A stretch of DNA of 64,000 bases. Source: Citricoccus sp. K5. GTDB lineage: Bacteria > Actinomycetota > Actinomycetes > Actinomycetales > Micrococcaceae. The notes under the pieces are model-generated. The model worked only from the letters and a program-made list of their open reading frames with translations. It was not told the origin of the DNA and ran no database searches. The stretch spans positions 2,943,407 through 3,007,406 of the forward strand of contig NZ_LR732817.1 in assembly GCF_902506195.1 (NCBI RefSeq). The letters run 5' to 3'. Made by a program: the position numbers and the translations under genes. This document shows positions 53,665-61,440 of this stretch, in pieces. Numbering within the stretch: position 1 is the first letter of the stretch; each line of letters opens with the position of its first letter.

Positions 53665-55574
53665 CCACGGGACCGCTGAGCACCCCACCGTCCGAAGCCC
53701 GCAATCATCCGGAGAACCCATGGTGGGTTGATGCCGTGATCTACCAGGTCTACCCCCGCTCCTTCGCGGACGCGGACGGGGACGGCATGGGCGATCTCGC
53801 CGGCGTCACGGCGCAGCTGCCGTATCTCGAAGAGCTCGGGGTGGACGCGCTCTGGCTCTCACCGTTCTACGTCTCCCCGCAGCGGGACGGCGGCTATGAC
53901 GTGGCTGACTACCGGGACGTGGACCCCCTCTTCGGCAGCCTGGAGGACGCCGAACGGCTGTTGGACGCCGCCCACGAGTCAGGGCTCCGGGTGATCGTGG
54001 ACCTGGTTCCCAACCACACCTCCTCCGCCCATCCCTGGTTCATCGAGGCACTGTCCGCGGACCCGAGTACCGAGGCCGGCCGCGCGGTCCGCGATCGCTA
54101 CCTGTTCCGGCCCGGGACCGGTGCGGATGGCGCGGAGCCTCCGAACAATTGGCAGTCCACGTTCGGCGGGCCGGCCTGGACCCGCACCACGAATCCGGAC
54201 GGCTCGCCAGGAGACTGGTACCTACACCTGTTCGACTCCTCCCAACCGGACCTGAATTGGGACAACACCGAGGTCCGGGATGAGTTCGAGGACATCCTGC
54301 GCTTCTGGCTGGACCGCGGCGTGGACGGCTTCCGCGTGGACGTGGCCCACGGGCTCGTCAAGGCCGAGGGTCTACCGGACCACCATGCCCGTCCTGGCAT
54401 GGTCACGGACGCCGAGCCCCTCGCCGCCACGGGAGATGCCGACTCCGGCCAGGACGTCGCCGGCCACCGGGAGGCCAACCCGCAGGACCACGCCCACCCC
54501 GTCCCGTATCACGACCAGGAGGGGGTCCACGAGATCTACCGTTCGTGGAACGCCGTCCTGACCGAGTATGACCACGACCCGGTACTGGTCGCCGAGGCCT
54601 GGGTGTCCCCGCTGGAGCGGTTGTTCCGCTACGTCCGCCCGGGCGAGATGCACCAGGCCTTCAACTTCACCTTCCTCCTGGCAGGGTGGGACGCGGTGCG
54701 CATGTCCGATGCGATCACGGTCTCCGTCCAGGAAGCCGAGAAGGTCGGGGCGCCGAACACCTGGGTGCTGTCCAATCACGACACGGTCCGGCACGCCTCC
54801 CGCTTCGGACTCTCCGACCCCACGCGCTATCCCAACGGCCTTGGCGCGGAGGACGAACAACCGGACGAGGCACTGGGCTGGAAGCGCGGCCGCGCTGCGG
54901 CGATGATCGAGCTGGGACTGCCCGGATCGGCCTACATCTACCAGGGAGACGAACTCGGCCTGCCCGAGCACACGACCCTGGACGACTCCCTCCGCCAGGA
55001 CCCCACGTACGTGCGCACCGAGGGTGCGGAGAAGGGCCGGGACGGCTGCCGCGTCCCCCTGCCCTGGCGCGCCGACGCCCCCGGATTCGGCTTCGCCGTC
55101 GGGCATCACGCCGATGCCGGTCCGTCTCCGTTCACCCCAGCAACCCCCGGGCACGACGCCGGCGCGGCACCTCTCGCTGCCGCGGCACCTTGGCTGCCCC
55201 AGCCGGAGTCGTACGGGACGTACGCGGCGGACCGGCAGGTCGACGTCGCCGGTTCGACCTTCGAGCTGTACCGGCAGCTACTCGGCGTCCGCGGGGAGCT
55301 GGACCTGGGCACCGGAACCTTCGCGTGGTCTCGTTTCCACAGCCCCGAGCTCGGCGTGCTGGCGTTCACCGTGGCCACGGGCGGCGGTCAGCATGGGTAT
55401 GACCTCGATTCCGGTGACCTCATCCCGGAGAAGGTCGCGCTGGTCATGGCCAACATGGGCCAGACGGCGGTGGAGGTCCCCGAGGAGTATGCCGCGGCGA
55501 TCTTCAGCCACGACGAGGCGTTGCAGGACGGGCAGCTGATGCCCGATTCCGCCGCCTGGTTCCTCAAGCGCTGA
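53661..55574 (+). CDS. GH13 alpha-glucosidase/oligo-1,6-glucosidase-like enzyme
   Basis: 637 residues. GH13 regions: IYQVYPRSFADADGDGMGDL, VIVDLVPNHTSS, the nucleophile Asp in GFRVDVAHGLVK, the acid/base Glu in VLVAEAWVSP, and WVLSNHDTVRH. Longer than usual (about 560), with an insertion rich in Asp/His (about 235-280) before the acid/base strand. It hydrolyses or transfers alpha-glucosyl units of maltose- or isomaltose-type substrates. TAGGGT (53648-53653) lies 7 nt before the ATG (leaderless). No transporter genes adjoin. A strong terminator follows. Confidence 0.9.
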   Translation: MTTGPLSTPPSEARNHPENPWWVDAVIYQVYPRSFADADGDGMGDLAGVTAQLPYLEELGVDALWLSPFYVSPQRDGGYDVADYRDVDPLFGSLEDAERLLDAAHESGLRVIVDLVPNHTSSAHPWFIEALSADPSTEAGRAVRDRYLFRPGTGADGAEPPNNWQSTFGGPAWTRTTNPDGSPGDWYLHLFDSSQPDLNWDNTEVRDEFEDILRFWLDRGVDGFRVDVAHGLVKAEGLPDHHARPGMVTDAEPLAATGDADSGQDVAGHREANPQDHAHPVPYHDQEGVHEIYRSWNAVLTEYDHDPVLVAEAWVSPLERLFRYVRPGEMHQAFNFTFLLAGWDAVRMSDAITVSVQEAEKVGAPNTWVLSNHDTVRHASRFGLSDPTRYPNGLGAEDEQPDEALGWKRGRAAAMIELGLPGSAYIYQGDELGLPEHTTLDDSLRQDPTYVRTEGAEKGRDGCRVPLPWRADAPGFGFAVGHHADAGPSPFTPATPGHDAGAAPLAAAAPWLPQPESYGTYAADRQVDVAGSTFELYRQLLGVRGELDLGTGTFAWSRFHSPELGVLAFTVATGGGQHGYDLDSGDLIPEKVALVMANMGQTAVEVPEEYAAAIFSHDEALQDGQLMPDSAAWFLKR

Positions 55575-55588
55575 GGTACCGGGACGAC

Positions 55589-55620
55589 GAAGGCCCCCAC
55601 TCTGGCGAGTGGGGGCCTTC
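55589..55620. terminator. Terminator between glucosidase and tRNA genes
   Basis: GAAGGCCCCCACT (55589-55601) and AGTGGGGGCCTTC (55608-55620) form a perfect 13-bp stem with a 6-nt loop. It can serve the rightward glucosidase and the leftward tRNA transcript. Confidence 0.88.
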
Positions 55621-55626
55621 TCCTGC

Positions 55627-55702
55627 TGGTGGCTCCGACCGGCGTCGATCCGGTGACCTTTCGATTTTCAGTCGAACGCTCTACCAACTGAGCTACAGAG
55701 CC
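55627..55702 (-). tRNA. tRNA-Phe (GAA)
   Basis: The minus strand folds into a cloverleaf: acceptor GGCTCTG/CGGAGCC, D arm GCTC-AGTTGGTA-GAGC, anticodon loop CTGAAAA with GAA, T arm with ACCGG/CCGGT, and an encoded CCA (55627-55629). Confidence 0.95.
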
Positions 55703-55775
55703 TGGCATCTCCGGCCGAAACCGGTGATCGCCAAGATCCTCCGAACCGGGAAAACCGGCGATCGGAACATCCGAG

Positions 55776-55849
55776 CGACCCTGACGGGACTTGAACCCGC
55801 GACCTCCGCCGTGACAGGGCGGCGCGCTAACCAACTGCGCTACAGGGCC
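55776..55849 (-). tRNA. tRNA-Asp (GTC)
   Basis: Cloverleaf on the minus strand: acceptor GGCCCTG/CAGGGTC, D arm GCGC-AGTTGGTTA-GCGC, anticodon stem CCGCC/GGCGG with loop CTGTCAC (GTC), T loop GTTCAAG. CCA is not encoded. Confidence 0.95.
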
Positions 55850-55941
55850 AGTGTGCGAGAACTAACTCTACCAGACTGATTCCGGGCTTTTGACCACGAG
55901 TGGCCGGTCCAGCCGGAAGGGCTGGTCGTGCAAGTACTGCG

Positions 55942-56014
<73 letters not shown>

Positions 56015-56112
56015 CAGAACACTTCGGGTTCCCGAAGTGGACCCATAGGAGTTTAGGACGTCGAGGCCCCCTATCGCAAACTGTGTCCACGCACTCGGGG
56101 CAGGATGGAGGG

Positions 56113-56547
56113 GTGAACGACGATCCCAGCCCTTCCCCCGCCGATCCTGCCGATCCCACTGATCCGTCCGAGCCCGACCCCGTCGGCGTCGACATGTCCG
56201 AGGACGACTTTGACCAGGCGGTGTCCGATGCCCTGGATGCCATCCCCCCTGCCCTGGCTCAGCGACTGTCCAACGTGGCCGTCTTCGTGGAGGAGGAGTA
56301 CGAACCGGAACCATGGGAGGACCCGGAGATGGAACTGCTGGGCCTCTACGACGGCATCCCGCTGACCGAACGGGCTGAGATGCCGTTCCAGCTCCCGGAC
56401 CGGATCGTCGTCTTCCGTGGTCCCTTGTTGCGGATGTGCAACGACCGCGAGGAACTTGTCGAGGAGATCACCGTGACCGTGGTCCACGAGGTCGCGCACT
56501 TCTTCGGGATCGACGACGACACCCTGCATGCCCTGGGATGGGGCTGA
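56113..56547 (+). CDS. Zincin-like metallopeptidase family protein
   Basis: 144 residues from GTG 56113; a Pro/Asp-rich start of about 27 residues precedes MSEDDFDQAVSDALDAIPPAL, which could itself be the start (ATG 56194). The C-terminal VVHEVAHFFGIDDDTLHALGW carries the HExxH zinc motif and the LGW ending of a small bacterial metallopeptidase family (DUF1025-like). Proteolytic activity is not proven for the family. CAGGAT lies 6 nt before the GTG. Confidence 0.85.
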   Translation: MNDDPSPSPADPADPTDPSEPDPVGVDMSEDDFDQAVSDALDAIPPALAQRLSNVAVFVEEEYEPEPWEDPEMELLGLYDGIPLTERAEMPFQLPDRIVVFRGPLLRMCNDREELVEEITVTVVHEVAHFFGIDDDTLHALGWG

Positions 56548-56647
56548 CCGTCCGGGGCGTCCGTTCCACCCGGGAACGGCAACACGCCCGGCCATACGCC
56601 GGGAAATGACACCATTGTTGTTTATGATTCTGATGGGACTCGTGTTG

Positions 56648-56662
56648 CTTTTGTGACAAAAG
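56648..56662. promoter_or_regulatory. Palindrome in AT-rich region before the NlpC/P60 gene
   Basis: CTTTTGT-G-ACAAAAG is a perfect 7-1-7 inverted repeat in the most AT-rich stretch of the window (about 56605-56685); TATGAT (56622-56627) upstream is a -10 candidate. Its position suggests a regulator site for the cell-wall hydrolase gene. Confidence 0.5.
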
Positions 56663-56702
56663 TGCATCTATTGTCACTACCGTGGCGCCTTTTGGCAGGC
56701 AC

Positions 56703-56740
56703 GTGACCATCACGCGTTATTCCCGTGACGGTGACGTGAC
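56703..56740 (+). promoter_or_regulatory. Tandem GTGAC repeats before the NlpC/P60 gene
   Basis: GTGAC occurs at 56703, 56725, 56731 and 56736, and GTGACCATC is repeated at 56703-56711 and 56736-56744. Direct GTnAC-type repeats are typical of MtrA binding sites, and MtrA controls cell-wall hydrolases in actinobacteria; the link is an inference. Confidence 0.4.
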
Positions 56741-56823
56741 CATCCCGCACCGTGGTTCGGCCCATCCTGACGATGACCGGACCTGCCAACCCCCTCGCAC
56801 GGGTGCCACAGTGAGGAACTGCC

Positions 56824-58410
56824 GTGAACACCCGCCGCACCGTGGGAGTGACCGCTGTCGTGGCCGCCGTCGCCGCCACCGCCCTGGCCGCCGCATCTCT
56901 GCCAGCCGTCTTCGACGCGTCCTCGGACACCGTCCAGGCGAACCTGCAGCGCGCCGACCAGTCGACTGACGCCACCGAACCGGACATTGACCGCCCGAAG
57001 ATCCCCGCCCTTGATGACGTGGTGGCCGCCAAGGAGCAGTCCTCCTCCAAGTCCGCGATGGCCGATCGTCTGCAGGTCTCCATCCGCCAGTCCGCGGAGC
57101 GGGAGCGCCAGGCCGAGGCCCGTGCCCAGCAGGCCAACGAGGGCGTCCGCACCGCCAACGAGGCCCTGGCAGAGCGTAACGAGACCGCCAACGCGGCCCG
57201 CCACCGCGCCGATGCGACCACCGAGGCGGCTGGCACCGCCCGCGATGAGTCCGGCACCGTGGCCGCGGATCTGTATCGCGGCGGACAGGCCAGCGCCGGT
57301 GAGGTCCTCCTCGGCGACGAAGACGTCTTGGCCCGCCAGGCCACCGCGGAGAAGGTCGCCGCGGACAAGGCCCGCGTGGCCGAGGAATCCGCGCGCCAGG
57401 CCGCAGAGGCCGAGGAGCTGGCCCGCCAGGCCGAGGCAGCGCAGGCCGCCCAGGCGGAGGCCACAGCCGCCGCCGAGGAGCAGCAGCGTCGCCTCGAAGC
57501 AGCGGCCCAGGCTGCCGCGCAGGCCGAGCAGCAGAACGAGGCCGACCGCGAGCAGCTGATCTCCCTCCTGGCCGAGCTCGAGGACCTCACCGTGGCCGAG
57601 GCCACCAGTCAGGTCGAGGCCATGGAACAGTCCGAGCGGGACAACGCCCTCCAGGACGCCATCGCCGCCTCGGAGCAACTGGCCGAGGAGCCGGCGGCGG
57701 ACGCTCCGGCACCGACCGCCGCACCCGCTGCCGGCACCGATCCGGCCAGCACCGCACCGGCCACCACGGTTCCCGTGATCCCCGCGGCCCCCGCGAGCAC
57801 CCCCACGGCAACGGCCACGCCGTCCGCCACCGCCACTGCCTCGCCGTCCCCGACGAAGTCGGCAACGGCCTCCCCCACTCCCACGAAGACGCCGACTGCG
57901 ACGCCGACCCCCACCCGGACGGCCACCCCGACTCCGGCTCCGAGCACGCCGGCCGCCCCGAAGCCCACGAAGACGCCGGCGCCCACCAAGACGGCCGCCC
58001 CGAAGCCCACCCCGGCCCCGACGTCGGGCTCATGGACCTCGACCGCCACCACCTGGGCCGTCAACAAGGCCAATGAGGCGGGCACCTTCTACACCTGGGG
58101 CGGCAACGGCCCGAAGGGCTATGACTGCTCGGGCTTCACCCGGGACGCCTTCGATGCCGCCGGCAAGTATCTGCCGCGCACGTCGACCGACCAGTACCGG
58201 GCCGCCAAGCAGTACGTCCCGCTGTCCCAGCTGCAGCCCGGTGACCTGGTGTTCTGGTCCTCCAACGGCGGCTCCAGCATGTACCACGTGGCCGTCTACA
58301 TCGGTGACGGCAAGATCGCGCACGCCCGCAACCCCACCATGGGCATCTCCGTGACCGCGCTGAACTACGGCGGCATGTACAACATCCACCCGTACGCCGG
58401 GCGCTACTGA
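56824..58410 (+). CDS. Secreted NlpC/P60 peptidoglycan endopeptidase
   Basis: 528 residues. An N-terminal signal/anchor helix (about 8-32) is followed by a long coiled coil (about 60-290, Ala/Glu/Arg/Gln-rich), a Thr/Pro/Lys-rich wall-spanning linker (about 320-400), and the NlpC/P60 domain with catalytic Cys in GYDCSGFTRDAF and His in MYHVAVYIGDGKIAHA. This is the RipA-like layout of enzymes that cut peptide stems during daughter-cell separation. A 276-bp leader with a palindrome and GTGAC repeats precedes it. I looked for a c-di-AMP (ydaO) riboswitch, common before such genes, and did not see its core. Confidence 0.93.
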   Translation: MNTRRTVGVTAVVAAVAATALAAASLPAVFDASSDTVQANLQRADQSTDATEPDIDRPKIPALDDVVAAKEQSSSKSAMADRLQVSIRQSAERERQAEARAQQANEGVRTANEALAERNETANAARHRADATTEAAGTARDESGTVAADLYRGGQASAGEVLLGDEDVLARQATAEKVAADKARVAEESARQAAEAEELARQAEAAQAAQAEATAAAEEQQRRLEAAAQAAAQAEQQNEADREQLISLLAELEDLTVAEATSQVEAMEQSERDNALQDAIAASEQLAEEPAADAPAPTAAPAAGTDPASTAPATTVPVIPAAPASTPTATATPSATATASPSPTKSATASPTPTKTPTATPTPTRTATPTPAPSTPAAPKPTKTPAPTKTAAPKPTPAPTSGSWTSTATTWAVNKANEAGTFYTWGGNGPKGYDCSGFTRDAFDAAGKYLPRTSTDQYRAAKQYVPLSQLQPGDLVFWSSNGGSSMYHVAVYIGDGKIAHARNPTMGISVTALNYGGMYNIHPYAGRY

Positions 58411-58438
58411 CCCGTCGGGTCAACGCCTTCCCGCACAG

Positions 58439-58494
58439 CTCACGACGCCGGCCGGTCACCTTCCGCAGGGAAGGCGACCGGCCGGCGTCGTGAG
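58439..58494. terminator. Strong bidirectional terminator
   Basis: CTCACGACGCCGGCCGGTC (58439-58457) pairs perfectly with 58476-58494; CCTTCC/GGAAGG continues the stem with one mismatch, closing on GCAG. It lies between convergent genes. The right arm GACCGGCCGGCGTCGTGA also occurs at 38986-39003. Confidence 0.9.
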
Positions 58495-58512
58495 TGGTGT
58501 GAACACCTCAGG

Positions 58513-59484
58513 TCAGGAGAAGGTGGGGCCGAAGCTCGCGCGATGGGCCAGGCGGCTGTCCTTGAGATACGGGACCACCATGACGGGCCCGTGCGCGTGA
58601 GAGATGACGCCCTGGGAGGTCGAGCCCAGCAGGGCGCCGGCGAAGCCGCCGTGGCCGCGGGTGCCGACCACGGTCAGCCGGGCCGTCTTGGACTCGTTGA
58701 CCATGACATCCACAGGGACACCGTCCACGATGTCCGAGGTGATCTCGAGGGCGGGGAACTCGGATTGCAGCCACTCGATGCCAGCCTCGAGCCGTTCCCG
58801 CATCTCACCGACCAGGGACTGCTCGTCCACGGTGGCGGGCAGCCAGGCGACGGCCCCGGAGATCGGCGGCATGGCGATCACCACGCGCAGCGGTGACTGA
58901 CGGACCTCGGCCTCGAGGGCGGCGGCGAGGGCCGCGATCCGGCCCTGCTCAGAGCCGTCCACGCCCACGATGACGGGCACCCCGGCGGCGGCGCGGGAGG
59001 CATGCTCGCCCTTGGGGACGATCACCACGGGGCACTTGGCGTGAGCGGGAAGGGCGGAGGCCACGGAGCCGAGCAACCGGCCGAAGAAGCCACCGCGTCC
59101 GCGGGAACCGGCCACCAGCAGGTTGGCGTTGGCGGAGTAGTCGACGAGGACACCGGCGGCGTCCCCCATCTCCACGCGGTGCACGAGCGGCACCTCGAGG
59201 CGGCCGAGCTGGTTGACCACCCCCTGCAGCACCTGCATGGCGCCGTCACGGATCATCGTGTCGTCCGGGACGCCGTAGCCGGCCTCGAGTGCCGAGGCCG
59301 CGAACACGGGCATCGTGTAGGCGGTGACGAGGGTCAGCGGCAACCCGCGCAGTTCGGCCTCCCGGGCGGCCCACTTGGCGGCCGAGACGGACTGCTCCGA
59401 ACCGTCCACACCCACCACGATGCCGTGGGTGGTGGCGGCATCCTGGGTGGTCGGGGTGTTGTCCTGTTCGTGCGAACCGGTCAT
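58513..59484 (-). CDS. Universal stress protein, two Usp domains
   Basis: 323 residues. Each half has a Usp domain: GIVVGVDGSEQSVSAAKWAAREA and GSRGRGGFFGRLLGSVASALPAHAKCPVVIV; then PVIVGVDGSEQGRIAALAAALEA and GTRGHGGFAGALLGSTSQGVISHAHGPVMVV. The G-x2-G-x9-G(S/T) ATP-binding pattern is present in both. Such proteins bind ATP and act in stress and dormancy responses. AGGAGG precedes the ATG. Confidence 0.94.
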   Translation of the reverse strand: MTGSHEQDNTPTTQDAATTHGIVVGVDGSEQSVSAAKWAAREAELRGLPLTLVTAYTMPVFAASALEAGYGVPDDTMIRDGAMQVLQGVVNQLGRLEVPLVHRVEMGDAAGVLVDYSANANLLVAGSRGRGGFFGRLLGSVASALPAHAKCPVVIVPKGEHASRAAAGVPVIVGVDGSEQGRIAALAAALEAEVRQSPLRVVIAMPPISGAVAWLPATVDEQSLVGEMRERLEAGIEWLQSEFPALEITSDIVDGVPVDVMVNESKTARLTVVGTRGHGGFAGALLGSTSQGVISHAHGPVMVVPYLKDSRLAHRASFGPTFS

Positions 59485-59545
59485 GACGGCCTCCTGTCAT
59501 TCCTGCCCGTTGTCTCCGTTGACACGGGATGATGGTGATTCCAGT

Positions 59546-60508
59546 TTAGGACCCTTGCAGCGGTTCCTCGCAGTACCTGGCCCCGGCCGTGAAGTTATCG
59601 AGGGGTTCCACCAGGCGTGTGGGCAGGGGGTCGGAGAGCAGGTGGCGTACGAGGGCGTCCCGGCGGGCGCCCCCTCCGGTCAACGGTCCGTTGCTCGCCG
59701 CGAAGACGATGTTGCCCCGGCGCCGGCCCTTGAGCATCTGCGGATCGGCCAGCGCGGCGACCGTGGAGAACGCCTCCCGGAGGGTCGCCGCCTCCTGCCG
59801 GGCTGCCGTCAGGTCCGGGCCGCCGCCGTGGTTGACGAGGTAGATCCCGTCTCCCACCACGCGGGCCGCGGCCTGGGCGGCCTCCACCCCGATCAGGTGT
59901 CCGGGCGTGAACTGCTCCTTCGGCGTGGCCCCGGCGAACACGTCTCGGATGATCACGTCCCGGCTGCCCTCATGCGCTCCGGCGAGCACCTCGCCCGCCT
60001 CCGCCACCCGGATGCGCAGCTGCGGGGCGCGGGGCAGGGCGAACCGCTCCCGTGCCAGGGCGGCCAGGCCGGCGTCGAGCTCGACGGCGGTCTGCCGGGC
60101 ATTCGGGAACCACACGGCCGCCCAGCGGGCCAGGGTGCACCCGGCTCCACCGAGATGCAGGATCCGCAGCCCGGCATCCGGCTCCCAGCGGTGCATCACG
60201 ACGGCGGCCATCCACCGCATGTACTCGAAGCCCAGTTCCAGCGGGGTCTCCGGATTGATCTGGGACGACTCCGCCCCGTTGAGCTTGAGCAGCCAGGCGC
60301 CATCCGTGAACGGGTCCGGCGTGATCTCGGCGGTGCCGGCGTCGATCGGGAAGACTCCCGGCTCGAGGGCCGGCTCGGCGGCGCCGCGACGGCTCCGTTC
60401 CCCGCGGTGATCCTTCCGGCCTCCCTGCGCGCCCTTCGCCCCGGCCTTGCCGGCCTTCGCCACGCTCTTGCCGCTCTTGCCGGACGTGGAGCCACGGTCA
60501 CGTGCCAC
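59546..60508 (-). CDS. Spermidine-synthase-like (PABS fold) methyltransferase-family protein
   Basis: 320 residues. A Lys/Gly/Arg-rich start of about 45 residues leads to a PABS-like fold: ELGFEYMRWMAAVV, ILHLGGAGCTLARW as the SAM-type loop, AVELDAGLAALARERF and VIIRDVFAGATPKEQFT. The catalytic Asp-Tyr pair of true spermidine synthases is not obvious, so the enzymatic role is uncertain; many actinobacterial members are of unknown function. The start overlaps the GNAT gene stop by 11 bp. Confidence 0.8.
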   Translation of the reverse strand: MARDRGSTSGKSGKSVAKAGKAGAKGAQGGRKDHRGERSRRGAAEPALEPGVFPIDAGTAEITPDPFTDGAWLLKLNGAESSQINPETPLELGFEYMRWMAAVVMHRWEPDAGLRILHLGGAGCTLARWAAVWFPNARQTAVELDAGLAALARERFALPRAPQLRIRVAEAGEVLAGAHEGSRDVIIRDVFAGATPKEQFTPGHLIGVEAAQAAARVVGDGIYLVNHGGGPDLTAARQEAATLREAFSTVAALADPQMLKGRRRGNIVFAASNGPLTGGGARRDALVRHLLSDPLPTRLVEPLDNFTAGARYCEEPLQGS

Positions 60509-61058
60509 GGCGCACCATGAGCCGTTCCGTCAGCCCGGCCCAGGGGCCGTCCATCGGGACCGGGTCCCCCACCGCGGCGAATCCGTGCCGCCGGTAGAAG
60601 GACCGGGCGCGGGCGTTGTCCTCGACCACCCACAGCAGGCAGGGGCCATCGCCGATCGCCCGCTCCAGCAGGGCGTCGGCCACGCCGCTGCCCTGGGCCT
60701 CGGCCAGGACGTACAGCGCGTAGAGCTGGGTCTGCGGCAGGTCGGCATCCTGCGGTACCTCGGGTTCCTCAGGTTCCTGCGGTTCTTGGACGGGTCCGGC
60801 CGCAGCCAGGCCCACGCAGCGCCCCCGGGAGTCCTCTGCCATCCAGAGGACCTGCCCTCGCGCCATCAGCCGGCGCCAGTGCTCGGCCTGGCGGTCCAGG
60901 GTGGCCTCCGCCGCAGCGAAGAACGACTCGTCCCGCAGGTGCCCATAAGCCTCCCGCCAGGACCGGGCCTTCATGGAGAGCACGGCCTCAAGGTCCGCGG
61001 GGGCGGCGTCGCGAACGTAGTAGCGGGTGCCGGCGGCACCGTGTCCTCGGGGGGTCAC
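60498..61058 (-). CDS. GNAT-family acetyltransferase
   Basis: 186 residues from GTG 61058, overlapping the preceding stop by GTGA. The GNAT elements are YYVRDAAPADLEAVLSMKARSWREAYGHL at the start, LYALYVLAEAQGSGVADALLERAI (Q-x2-G-x-G/A acetyl-CoA loop) and LWVVEDNARARSFYRRHGFAAVG. A Gln/Glu/Pro repeat (QEPQEPEEPEVPQ) is inserted in the middle. Acceptor unknown. Confidence 0.9.
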   Translation of the reverse strand: MTPRGHGAAGTRYYVRDAAPADLEAVLSMKARSWREAYGHLRDESFFAAAEATLDRQAEHWRRLMARGQVLWMAEDSRGRCVGLAAAGPVQEPQEPEEPEVPQDADLPQTQLYALYVLAEAQGSGVADALLERAIGDGPCLLWVVEDNARARSFYRRHGFAAVGDPVPMDGPWAGLTERLMVRRGT

Positions 61059-61390
61059 TGGTCCTTCAGTGCTGCTTCCAACCGTTCCAGCTTGCCATCC
61101 AGCTCGCCGGTGTGGCCGGGACGGATGTCCGCCTTGAGGACCAGGGAGATGCGGGATCCGTAGGGGGCCACGGCCTCGACGGCCTCCTTGACCACGCCCA
61201 TGACCTCATCCCATTCGCCCTCGATCTCCGTGAACATCGAGGAGGTTCGGTGGGGCAGGCCGGAGCCGCGGACCACCTTCACGGCCGCGGCCACGGCGTC
61301 ATGCACGGAGCCGTCCCCGGGCTGGCTGTGGGCGGCCGGGCCATCGGGACGGGGGTTGCCGGAGGGGGAGACAGAGAAGGCGATGATCAT
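61055..61390 (-). CDS. Thiamine-binding (MTH1187/YkoF-like, DUF77) protein
   Basis: 111 residues from ATG 61390; on the minus strand CAGACT (61397-61402) precedes by 6 nt. The start MIIAFSVSPSG, the SSMFTEIEGEWDEVMGVVKEAVE core and RISLVLKADIRPG match the small ferredoxin-like family that can bind thiamine. Role in the cell not established. First gene of a three-gene overlapping unit (DUF77, GNAT, PABS-like). Confidence 0.85.
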   Translation of the reverse strand: MIIAFSVSPSGNPRPDGPAAHSQPGDGSVHDAVAAAVKVVRGSGLPHRTSSMFTEIEGEWDEVMGVVKEAVEAVAPYGSRISLVLKADIRPGHTGELDGKLERLEAALKDQ

Positions 61391-61440
61391 GTGCCCAGTC
61401 TGCCCCACCACCCCCGGCGGATCGAAGCCCCCGGGCCGGG

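Noticed and set aside
56548-56823. c-di-AMP (ydaO/yuaA) riboswitch before the NlpC/P60 gene
   Set aside because: The conserved ydaO segments were not found, although genomic context made it plausible.
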